Origin: DATNPX01 sp036702975
GTDB taxonomy: Bacteria > Cyanobacteriota > Vampirovibrionia > Obscuribacterales > Obscuribacteraceae
Length of the DNA stretch: 64,000 nt
Assembly (NCBI GenBank): GCA_036702975.1
Contig: DATNPX010000059.1
Span: forward strand, 272,882 to 336,881
Direction of reading: 5' to 3'
Shown here one piece after another: positions 24,628 through 32,534 of this stretch. The notes beneath the pieces are model-generated. The model had not been told where the DNA came from, searched no databases, and was given only the letters and a program-made list of their open reading frames with translations. Each line of letters starts with the position of its first letter. Position 1 is the stretch's first letter. Both the position numbers and the translations under genes were made by a program.

Positions 24628-26264
24628 AAGGAATCACTCTGAACAAGCTTTATATCTCTGCCGCAACGGCTGCGGCAATCTTACTATCAACGAGCACGGC
24701 TTCGGTGGCTGCCTATGAACAAGGAGAGATAAGCGAAACCGAGCACATTCCGCGAAAAACTAAGGTCAAGTTGACTCATACTCAGGAGGAGAAAGACAAC
24801 AATTCGTCCCAGAAAGAGGACAGCACCACAGGAAGCACACAGGCCGGTTCGACCGGAGCAGCTGATAGTTCTTCTGGCACATCGGTTCCTGCAGGCACGA
24901 GCAATCCACAAGCGACACCCAATAACGAGACGCAAGCAACAGCGAAGCCACCGGCCAAACCGGCGCCGCCTCGTATTACAGTCCATCATCAGATTTTGCC
25001 GCTGCCTGGTGCGCTGGACACGACTCCGTTTTTTAGTTGCAACAGCCCGGAAATCGTTTTGGAATCTGGTGTTTTGCTCTCCACTTTTCCCAAAGAAGGC
25101 GTGAAACATCCAGACGCACACCTTAACCAAACTTTGAGCGGTCGCTTCGATGTTTTCGTCCATCATGTGACCAATGCCTCCAAGACCGGCACCAAGCGGA
25201 CACTTTGTTTGGGCATGGTAATGGGAAACGCTTCGCACGAAAAAGTGCATGTAAAATTGCTGCAGGCTATAAGTTACGCGACGAAACCAGATGCACCGTT
25301 CAAAGAACTAGATACTGTGCTGGATAACGAGAAGGGAACGATATACGCTGGTCCAGGCGATCGTGTCATGCTCGATATGCTGAAGCACCGCAAGCAGTTC
25401 GACTGGCATGACGAATTCACACTCAATTCCGGCGAGATGAAAATGATATATAGCTTGCCAATGCCCGTAAAGTCGCTCAATCATCCTCTAAACGGGCGCA
25501 CCTGTATGATCAGATTCCAGACCGACGGACCTGTCCATTTGGCAAGTCTTTCCGGCTTCAGCAAGAAGTTTTTATTTTGGGAGAACAAACCAGACATCAA
25601 AATTTGGAAGGAGACCCTGGAGACTCAACCGCTCGTACATCCGCGCGACAAAACGCCGACGGAACCCGGCGCCAAAGGTGCTCTCGTTTATGGACGTGTT
25701 GCAGGCGTCGCTAAAGGATCTAGCTGGCATGGCACTATTACAAACGACGCAAGCAATAGCAAGCTATCGTTGAAACCAGATGAGATGTTTTCATACGCCA
25801 TGAACACCCTGATTGGTGGAACATTCGGCACCAACCAAGTACAGGCAGCACCAATTACGGTGCGCTATTTCGACACAGCCTATCAGTCACATGGAAATTA
25901 TGGCTTGCTTTATGACTTGGAGATTCCACTAGTGAATGAAACCGATGAGCCACTAACGGCCGGCATCAGCTTTCAGTCGCCTATAAAAGATTGGGGGAAA
26001 GGCGATAGTTTGCAGTTCTTTCCGCTGCCACCAGATCAGATTGTCTTTCGGGGAACGGTTAGTTTCGACTGGCTCGATGAAGCCAAAAAGCATCACCAGC
26101 AGTTCACTCACCTGGTGGAAAAACGGGGGCAAAACGTGCAGCCTTTGATTGAATTTCCCCTGAAGCCACATTCTCAGCAAGATGTGCATTTTAAATATCT
26201 CTATCCGGCCGACTGCACTCCGCCGCACGTCTTGACGGTCACGACCATCAGACAAAAGGCGTAG
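24624..26264 (+). CDS. Secreted DUF3370 protein
   Basis: This 546-residue protein has a signal peptide (YISAATAAAILLSTSTASVAA) and a Thr/Ser/Pro-rich linker (residues about 55-112). The remainder matches the DUF3370 family, known mainly from Cyanobacteria: LPLPGALDTTPFFSCNSPEIV, GVLLSTFPKEG, SGRFDVFVHHVTNA and VYGRVAGVAKGSSWHGTITND are its hallmark segments. Biochemical function is unknown; members are exported and may be cell-surface proteins. The start codon lies in a tandem ATGAC array with no clear ribosome binding site. It is followed 168 bases later by a beta-amylase gene. Confidence 0.85.
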   Translation: MKGITLNKLYISAATAAAILLSTSTASVAAYEQGEISETEHIPRKTKVKLTHTQEEKDNNSSQKEDSTTGSTQAGSTGAADSSSGTSVPAGTSNPQATPNNETQATAKPPAKPAPPRITVHHQILPLPGALDTTPFFSCNSPEIVLESGVLLSTFPKEGVKHPDAHLNQTLSGRFDVFVHHVTNASKTGTKRTLCLGMVMGNASHEKVHVKLLQAISYATKPDAPFKELDTVLDNEKGTIYAGPGDRVMLDMLKHRKQFDWHDEFTLNSGEMKMIYSLPMPVKSLNHPLNGRTCMIRFQTDGPVHLASLSGFSKKFLFWENKPDIKIWKETLETQPLVHPRDKTPTEPGAKGALVYGRVAGVAKGSSWHGTITNDASNSKLSLKPDEMFSYAMNTLIGGTFGTNQVQAAPITVRYFDTAYQSHGNYGLLYDLEIPLVNETDEPLTAGISFQSPIKDWGKGDSLQFFPLPPDQIVFRGTVSFDWLDEAKKHHQQFTHLVEKRGQNVQPLIEFPLKPHSQQDVHFKYLYPADCTPPHVLTVTTIRQKA

Positions 26265-26432
26265 AAGTAGAACACCGTAGTTTTCCCCGGCGAATTTGTA
26301 TGTTCGGCGACGTTTTCAAGTAGTTCATTAGTATTTCCCGCATACATGCCATTGAGATTGCGTTTCTTTAAGCACATAATGTAACAAAGTGCCCAGCCCA
26401 AGCACGAGAACCTTCTTCGGAACAGACTTTAG

Positions 26433-29018
26433 ATGCCGACAGACGCACCCGCCGTCACACCACAGAAAAATACAGAGGCACCGGCGCCGAAAGAGTCCGG
26501 ATTGACCGCGGCATGGCACGAAGCTTACGATTTTGTCAAAACAGCCAAGGATGGATTTTGCCACGAAGTAGTGAAACCTTTCGTCGGCGCAAGCCAGATC
26601 GTGACAGGGAAAACCGGCGCTGAAATCGATCCGCAGACGCCCGAAAAGCAAACGGTCGCTTACTCATTGGGCAGTATGGCCGGTCAAGCAACTGATTTTC
26701 TAGCCATGCAAGTTGTCGCTAAGAAGTTCGGCATCACACCGAAAGTAACCAGTATTCTGGCGAGCGGCACGCTCGCAGCACTGAATACAACAGATGCTGG
26801 CGGACACACACTAGATTCATTGAAGGAGCGTGGCGAAAACTTCATTGTCGGCGCTGTGTCTATGGCTGCTTTTGAAGGAGCAAACGCTGGTCTGAGAAAG
26901 GAAGGACTGAACAGCGGTTTCGGCAAGGGTCTGTTGCGGGAATCTAGCAGTGGGGCGTTTGCAGGTTATATATCAGCCAACACGAACAGTCTGATCAAAG
27001 ATGGCAAAGTGGCAGACGATAAGACAACAGCGGAAAGCATGCTTGGCTGGGCAGCAGCTGGAGGCGCTTTTCACGCAATCGGTGCCGGCGCAAGCAGAAT
27101 CACAGCTGAATTAAAACCAGAAATAATGGCACGCACAGGCAGGCTGCAAGCCACACATGTGGAAGGTGCCACTACTCGCGAGTTCGTTGTTACTTCAGGC
27201 AAGAGCGACCTCGATGCATTTGTCGGCTCCAATACTCGCGGAACGACCGTTACTGTCAGAGAGATCATGCCTGGCGAAAACGGCAAAGTGACACTGGGCG
27301 CCAGAAAGCAAATGCTCGTCCAGCACTTGAGTGCAAATGAGGGCGACGGACGACTTCTGCCCAGTGCGAAGAAGGCAGACGTGATCGCTACCTGCCACCC
27401 AGAAAACTTGAGCGATGCAACACGCGCCAAACACGTCTTCAGTGAAAATCAAGGCAACATCTGGCTGTTCAAAGGCAACAACAATCGCCTGCTATTGTCT
27501 GCCGGCGAAACACCGGTCAACGTAACCAACGTCAACGGCTACAAAGAACCGTTCAAATTGAACCGCGGCGAAACGACGATTTTTGCTATGGCACCACTTT
27601 TGGTGGGAAATCCCAGTGACATGAACAGTCCCGAGTCGCAGGCTGCACTGGCCGATTTTAGGCGCCAGCTGCAGGAAGCAAAACAGCTAAAAATCGATGG
27701 CGTCTCCATGGATTTTTGGTGGGGAATGATCAACAAGGAAAAAGGCAAATTCGATTTCAGCTATTTCCACCAACTCACCGATGAAGTAATCAAAGCCGGT
27801 TTGGACGTAGCAACGGTTCTATCGTTCCATCAGTGTGGTGGCAACGTTGGCGATACTGAGAACATTCCAATTCCGAATTGGGTATGGAAAGATGTCGCTG
27901 AGAAACTCGGCTCGACTGATGAGAACATTGGTAAGTACAAGAGCGAACAAGGACACTTTAGTCCTGAATACATCCAAGTTTGGGCCGATAAAGTCGCTGT
28001 CAACTACTATGCCGATGTTATGAAGGCGTTCCGCGACAGTTTCAAGGACAAAGCACCATATATCAGCGAAGTGAATATCAGTCTCGGACCGTCAGGAGAG
28101 ATGCGCTATCCTTCCTACAATTCGCACGATGTCGGCACCGGTTATCCGACACGGGGCGCCTTCCAAGGTTATTCCGACTTGGCGGTGGCCGATTTCAAAC
28201 AGTGGGCGCTGAGCAAATATGGAAGTACGGAAAATGTCGGCAAAGCCTGGGGCATAACAGAGCTAAAACTCGAAAACATCTTGCCACCACAAGACGCTAA
28301 CGGCTTCTTCGATCGCAACGACCACCTGCATACAAAATACGGTCAAGACTTGATCGACTGGTATAACGACAGTCTGGTGCAACACGGCAAAACTGTATTG
28401 TCGACCGCCACCTCCATATTCGGTGCACCAGAATCTCCCTTTTTAGGCACTCCTGTTGGTGGCAAGATTCCAGGTGTGCATTGGCGTATGGGCTGGATCA
28501 ACGGCGACAACGTAACTTATTCAGACCGTAAAGCAGAAGTCAACGCAGGATTAATAAAAACGTCCCAAGCATGGACTGCTGAAAATGCATATGGCTACGC
28601 CAATATTCTCAATATGTTGAAGGGTCTACAACCGGCTAAACCCGGCGTTGGTTCGCCAGTGATACCATCTTATACTTGTCTTGAACTTCCGGACGGGCAA
28701 GATGGGCCGGATGCGCAATCATTGCCTCACACTGCTGCCACCAGATTTGGTATCGCTGCAAAATTGTGGGGATTAATGTTGCGTGGCGAAAACGCACTTT
28801 CAGGAACGCTCTACAACGGCGCAGATTGGGATTTGATGGACGATCAAGTAATCACGTCCTTGCGGCCTGAGAAATTCTATTATGGCCTGACCCTGCTTCG
28901 CCTGCACGACGTAGTCGATAATCCGGTCGGAAGACAAAAAGTGTCAGACCTGATCAGAGCCATTCATACAACTACCAACGTGCAGCAAAGCGCCCCTGAA
29001 TTGCAGCCAGCCCATTGA
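26433..29018 (+). CDS. Glycoside hydrolase family 14 beta-amylase with long N-terminal extension
   Basis: Residues about 382-855 are a complete GH14 domain: SMDFWWGMINKEKGKFDFS, VLSFHQCGGNVGDTENIPIPNWV, the acid-catalyst region LGPSGEMRYPSY (Glu556) and the base region SYTCLELPDGQ (Glu751), then GENALSGTLYNG and YYGLTLLRLHD. GH14 releases maltose from the non-reducing end of alpha-1,4-glucans. Both catalytic glutamates are present. The first 380 residues match nothing I recognise; they hold Ala/Gly-rich, partly hydrophobic helices (for example AAFEGANAGL, WAAAGGAFHAIGAGA) and a beta-rich stretch. No signal peptide is visible, so it may act on internal glycogen. Beta-amylases are much rarer in bacteria than in plants. 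Confidence 0.92.
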   Translation: MPTDAPAVTPQKNTEAPAPKESGLTAAWHEAYDFVKTAKDGFCHEVVKPFVGASQIVTGKTGAEIDPQTPEKQTVAYSLGSMAGQATDFLAMQVVAKKFGITPKVTSILASGTLAALNTTDAGGHTLDSLKERGENFIVGAVSMAAFEGANAGLRKEGLNSGFGKGLLRESSSGAFAGYISANTNSLIKDGKVADDKTTAESMLGWAAAGGAFHAIGAGASRITAELKPEIMARTGRLQATHVEGATTREFVVTSGKSDLDAFVGSNTRGTTVTVREIMPGENGKVTLGARKQMLVQHLSANEGDGRLLPSAKKADVIATCHPENLSDATRAKHVFSENQGNIWLFKGNNNRLLLSAGETPVNVTNVNGYKEPFKLNRGETTIFAMAPLLVGNPSDMNSPESQAALADFRRQLQEAKQLKIDGVSMDFWWGMINKEKGKFDFSYFHQLTDEVIKAGLDVATVLSFHQCGGNVGDTENIPIPNWVWKDVAEKLGSTDENIGKYKSEQGHFSPEYIQVWADKVAVNYYADVMKAFRDSFKDKAPYISEVNISLGPSGEMRYPSYNSHDVGTGYPTRGAFQGYSDLAVADFKQWALSKYGSTENVGKAWGITELKLENILPPQDANGFFDRNDHLHTKYGQDLIDWYNDSLVQHGKTVLSTATSIFGAPESPFLGTPVGGKIPGVHWRMGWINGDNVTYSDRKAEVNAGLIKTSQAWTAENAYGYANILNMLKGLQPAKPGVGSPVIPSYTCLELPDGQDGPDAQSLPHTAATRFGIAAKLWGLMLRGENALSGTLYNGADWDLMDDQVITSLRPEKFYYGLTLLRLHDVVDNPVGRQKVSDLIRAIHTTTNVQQSAPELQPAH

Positions 29019-29043
29019 CCTATGACAGGTGTTACACACTTGA

Positions 29044-29070
29044 CTGCTCCGGCAACTGCGAGCGGAGCAG
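29044..29070. repeat. Inverted repeat between beta-amylase and ribH
   Basis: CTGCTCCG (29044-29051) and CGGAGCAG (29063-29070) form an 8-bp stem with an 11-base loop. There is no T-run after it on either strand, so it may be a weak terminator of the beta-amylase gene or a structure in the ribH leader. It does not resemble the FMN riboswitch. Confidence 0.45.
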
Positions 29071-29127
29071 AGTGTTAGACTATGTAGAGCTTGCGCTCGT
29101 TGTCACCAGGTAGAAGAGTAAAGAGTA

Positions 29128-29649
29128 ATGAAAAAAGATTATGACGCGTCTATCGTTTCGCCGATTGAAGAGGCGCGAGTAGCGATTGTGCACAGTGCAT
29201 GGCATAAGGAACACCTGGACAGAATGGTTCAGGTCTCCAAGGAGATATTGGAAACAGCCAAGTGCCGGACAATAGATGTGTTTCAAGTGCCTGGCACCTA
29301 TGAGATACCTCTTACGGCGAAGAAGCTGGCAAAGACTGGAAGATATGATGCGATCATCGTCTACGGAATTGTTCTCAAAGGGGATACAGACCACTATGAG
29401 GTAATTTTGCAGACTGTAATTCGTGAGCTAGGCAAAGTGATGTACGACTACGAAGTACCGATCATCATGGAGATTTTGCCTGTGCATCGCATTGAAGATG
29501 CGATCGCTCGCAGCACGGGAGATGGGAATAAAGGGATAGAAGCAGCCCAAGCAACTATCGACTTACTCCAACTCTACAAGACACTGGCGACAACCCATGG
29601 CAAGTCCAAAGGTGAGAAAGCAGAAAAATCTCACAAGCGGAAAAAGTAA
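29128..29649 (+). CDS. ribH: 6,7-dimethyl-8-ribityllumazine synthase
   Basis: RibH joins the pyrimidine and 3,4-dihydroxybutanone-4-phosphate to make lumazine, the penultimate step of riboflavin synthesis. The protein (173 residues) has the family elements: FQVPGTYEIPLTAKKLA, YGIVLKGDTDHYEVI (catalytic His89), PIIMEILPVHRIEDAIARS and GNKGIEAAQATIDL. It deviates somewhat from consensus (LKGDTDHY for the usual IRGETxHF, MEILP in place of FGVLT), and a lysine-rich tail of about 17 residues is added. A good ribosome binding site precedes the ATG. Its stop codon overlaps the next gene (TAATG). Confidence 0.9.
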   Translation: MKKDYDASIVSPIEEARVAIVHSAWHKEHLDRMVQVSKEILETAKCRTIDVFQVPGTYEIPLTAKKLAKTGRYDAIIVYGIVLKGDTDHYEVILQTVIRELGKVMYDYEVPIIMEILPVHRIEDAIARSTGDGNKGIEAAQATIDLLQLYKTLATTHGKSKGEKAEKSHKRKK

Positions 29650-31304
29650 TGACAACGACTCGACTTAAGAAGCAAATTGATCGAGGCTCTTCACTTGCAA
29701 GAAGTGCGGCGCTTGGCGTACTGATTTTGTGCGCGCAAAGCGTTCCTATTACAATGGTTACAATGGCAGTCGTTCCAGCTCTAGCAGCTGATGGGGAATG
29801 GAAGGTTTACTGCGCTAAAGGCGATGAGGCGATCGCCAATCAAAATCCAGTCGAAGCTGAAGGATATTACCGAAAGGCAGTTAGTCTGGCACAAGCTCGC
29901 GGCGACGCAGAACCCATAGAAACCTGCGAAACCAAATTGGCCGAAGCGCTCGCTCTGAGAAATAAGCCAATTGAAGCGCAAGCGATTTACAAACAGCTGC
30001 TCGCGAGCATGACGAAAAGATACGGCAGCGGCAGCAAGAAGTTGATTGCTCCTTTGATGGCCTTAGGATCGATACAAGAATCAGTCGGCGATCATACAAC
30101 TGCCATAAGCTTCTATCAGCGGGCCCTGCATCTAAACGAAAAGAGTGACGGACCATACAGCCCGGAATTCGCCGAAAGCCTGCACGCCCTCGGACGAGCA
30201 AATGCAAAGCTTGGCAGGCGCAATGAAGCGGTCAAGCAGTACAAACAGGCAGTGTCGATCCTGATGAAAGAGCCCAGCCTGCAAGCAAGTGAACAGCTTG
30301 AAAAAGTGATGCGCGACTACACAGATCTATTAAAGAAGACCGATGATTCGGACAAAAGTTTGATCAACGATTTCAAAACCGATGTGCTCAATCAAACGCC
30401 ACCTTCAACCACTGCAAGTACACCGGTCACCACGCAAAACCGATACACCGTGCCCTTGCAGCCGAGCTATAAGTCCTCCGTCGCACAACCAACAACTTCC
30501 GAACGGGTCACTCCAGCTGCCCCCGGCAGTACTGAGGGAGTGCCCGCAGGTGCAATCAACACGAACGCTTCTGCCTGGCAAAACCAAACCGCGTTTCAGT
30601 TGAATACATCAAAACAGGAACAGTCAAATATGGACCCGCAAATTGTTTTGCGAGGGATAGAAAAGCCATGGTCGGCAACAACTTTATCACCGGCTTACAA
30701 AGCACTGAATGACTCAATCGTAGAACGCAACCGCTACGAACAAGGCGAAGACTACTACAAACGAATGATCGCCACAGACATAAATTCGCTGGGAGCACAT
30801 CATCCCTCTGTCGCGAACGACATGAACGGGCTGGCTGAGTTCTACATCAAGCGCAATGACTACGCACAAGCTGAGCCGCTTTTGGCAAAGTCTTTCGACA
30901 TCTATCAAAAGACTTACGGTTTGAACAATATCCTCACAATCAGCACTTGTGCCGCACTGGCTCAAGTTGAAGCTGAGATAGGCCGAGCTGATCGTGCTAC
31001 AGAGCTTTATCGCTTGGCTTTAAGCAATGCCCAGTCTTCACTAGGAGCGAACAACTTCGAGACAGCCAAAATTTTGAACCAGCTTGCCTATCTCTATTTC
31101 CACCAAGGCAAGCTGGAGGAATCGCGAACCATGTACGGCTGGGCGTTATCTAGCACAGAGGGCGCTGTGGGGCAATCGAGCCCACTGCTTGCCGCCTGCT
31201 TAAAAGACTATGCAACTGTTCTTCGTCGTCTTGGGCAGACTGACCAAGCTTCCAGCCTAGAGAGTAGAGCTGCCACCATTTTGGACAATAGCTCGCACCT
31301 TTGA
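29649..31304 (+). CDS. Secreted TPR-repeat protein
   Basis: A signal peptide (AALGVLILCAQSVPITMVTMAVVPALA) is followed by TPR-type helices: an N-terminal group (about 50-200, for example AEGYYRKAVSLAQARGD, AISFYQRALHLNEKS), a Ser/Thr/Pro-rich spacer, and a second group (about 370-530, for example GEDYYKRMIATDINSLGAHHPSVANDMNGLA). The protein (551 residues) has a clear paralog at 38249-39898 with the same architecture; both end in a SDYA/KDYATVLRRxG motif. TPRs mediate protein contacts, here outside the cytoplasm. The ATG overlaps the ribH stop, so it is translationally coupled to ribH. Its 3' end overlaps the convergent adaptor gene by 48 bases. Confidence 0.85.
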   Translation: MTTTRLKKQIDRGSSLARSAALGVLILCAQSVPITMVTMAVVPALAADGEWKVYCAKGDEAIANQNPVEAEGYYRKAVSLAQARGDAEPIETCETKLAEALALRNKPIEAQAIYKQLLASMTKRYGSGSKKLIAPLMALGSIQESVGDHTTAISFYQRALHLNEKSDGPYSPEFAESLHALGRANAKLGRRNEAVKQYKQAVSILMKEPSLQASEQLEKVMRDYTDLLKKTDDSDKSLINDFKTDVLNQTPPSTTASTPVTTQNRYTVPLQPSYKSSVAQPTTSERVTPAAPGSTEGVPAGAINTNASAWQNQTAFQLNTSKQEQSNMDPQIVLRGIEKPWSATTLSPAYKALNDSIVERNRYEQGEDYYKRMIATDINSLGAHHPSVANDMNGLAEFYIKRNDYAQAEPLLAKSFDIYQKTYGLNNILTISTCAALAQVEAEIGRADRATELYRLALSNAQSSLGANNFETAKILNQLAYLYFHQGKLEESRTMYGWALSSTEGAVGQSSPLLAACLKDYATVLRRLGQTDQASSLESRAATILDNSSHL

Positions 31305-32534
31305 GTGGTTGACCAATTCTTCGCTGCCCCGCCTCGCGACAACGTCACCGGCTTGCAAGTTGCCGAACACTTCGACTGAGTCTCCCATGACTTGTCCTTG
31401 CTTGACCGGCACCCACTCGATCTCGTTGTTATTTACACGACAGACAAACGTGTTCAGCGGTGACGAGACAACGGCAGTAATGGGCACGAAGAGCGATGAT
31501 TCTCTGCGCCGCGTCGGCCAGATGACTTTGCAGAACATGCCGGGCAAAATCGCATAATCTGGATTAGAGTAGTTAAGTTCAACCGGCATCGTTCGCGTGT
31601 CTTTGTCCAGATCGTTGCTGATACGAGCGATAGTGCCGGTGAACTTTTTGCCGGGGAAGGCTGATACTGTGAACGCGACTTTGGAACCGATGACGACACC
31701 GTGCGTATCTAGTTCGGGAACCGGAGCAACTATACGAAGAAGATCCAACTGTTTCACTCTGCAGATAGGTGGATAAGCACCACTTCCGTCAGGTCCAACG
31801 AAGCTACCAATGTGTAGTTTTCGCTCGGTCACGTAACCATCGAAGGGAGCCTTAATTTCGAGGTACGATGCAAAGTCGGCATAACTTTCAAAAGCCCTGA
31901 CTACAGCGGAGACTTCTTCGCGGCGCTCTGATACTTCGTGGTCTTTGGCGTTTACTTTCTTGATGAAAGTGTTGACGTCCTGTTTATCGGCTTCAACGTT
32001 TTGAGACCACTGAACAACATCGTTATCTGCAACCACACCTGGTATCAACGATGCGGTGTACACACGCTGATAGGTTGATTCATCGGCGAGAAGATTTGCT
32101 TTTCGTTTCTTCAGTTCCGCTTGCAGGTCTTGCAAGCGAGACTCTTCGGCTGCGAGATCGGCTTTGGCTGCAGACACGCGAGCGAGGGCTTCATTTCTTC
32201 TTGCTAAATATTCCGGCGCGTACATGCGCACCATCAGCTGCCCTTGCTTAACAACAGAGCCACGGTCGATTCCAAGCCACTTCACAAAACCTGGTACTTT
32301 CGGATAAATGAGAACATCCTGGTAGGCGTTGATTTCACCAGGTAGCTGGTCGTCACGAAGCAAGGTCTTCGTCTGGACTTTAACAGCTGGAATGTCTGGG
32401 GCTGCAACCGTCGGTTTTTCTACTTCCACTTTGTCAGGGGTCCCGTAACGCTCCTTAATGAAGAAGAAAGCCACAGCTGCAAGCACTACCACGCTCGCCA
32501 CAAAAATCAAATTTGCCATGTGGTTGGATTTCAT
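31257..32534 (-). CDS. RND efflux periplasmic adaptor subunit (HlyD/AcrA-like)
   Basis: This 425-residue protein has an N-terminal anchor (LIFVASVVVLAAVAFFFI), a lipoyl/barrel-sandwich half (LIYPKVPGFVKWLGIDRGSVVKQGQLMVRMYAPE), a long helical hairpin of about 100 residues, the second lipoyl half (IKAPFDGYVTERKLHIGSFV), a beta-barrel and a C-terminal membrane-proximal domain (VPITAVVSSPLNTFVCRV). It links the inner-membrane pump at 32531 to the TolC-like channel at 35733. Its ATG overlaps the pump stop by four bases, and it closes the three-gene operon. Its end overlaps the convergent TPR gene by 48 bases. Confidence 0.93.
   Translation of the reverse strand: MKSNHMANLIFVASVVVLAAVAFFFIKERYGTPDKVEVEKPTVAAPDIPAVKVQTKTLLRDDQLPGEINAYQDVLIYPKVPGFVKWLGIDRGSVVKQGQLMVRMYAPEYLARRNEALARVSAAKADLAAEESRLQDLQAELKKRKANLLADESTYQRVYTASLIPGVVADNDVVQWSQNVEADKQDVNTFIKKVNAKDHEVSERREEVSAVVRAFESYADFASYLEIKAPFDGYVTERKLHIGSFVGPDGSGAYPPICRVKQLDLLRIVAPVPELDTHGVVIGSKVAFTVSAFPGKKFTGTIARISNDLDKDTRTMPVELNYSNPDYAILPGMFCKVIWPTRRRESSLFVPITAVVSSPLNTFVCRVNNNEIEWVPVKQGQVMGDSVEVFGNLQAGDVVARRGSEELVNHSKVRAIVQNGGSSTL

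Noticed and set aside
29044..29127. Possible FMN riboswitch before ribH
   Set aside because: The leader is only about 110 bases and shows none of the conserved multi-stem RFN features; only one simple hairpin is present.
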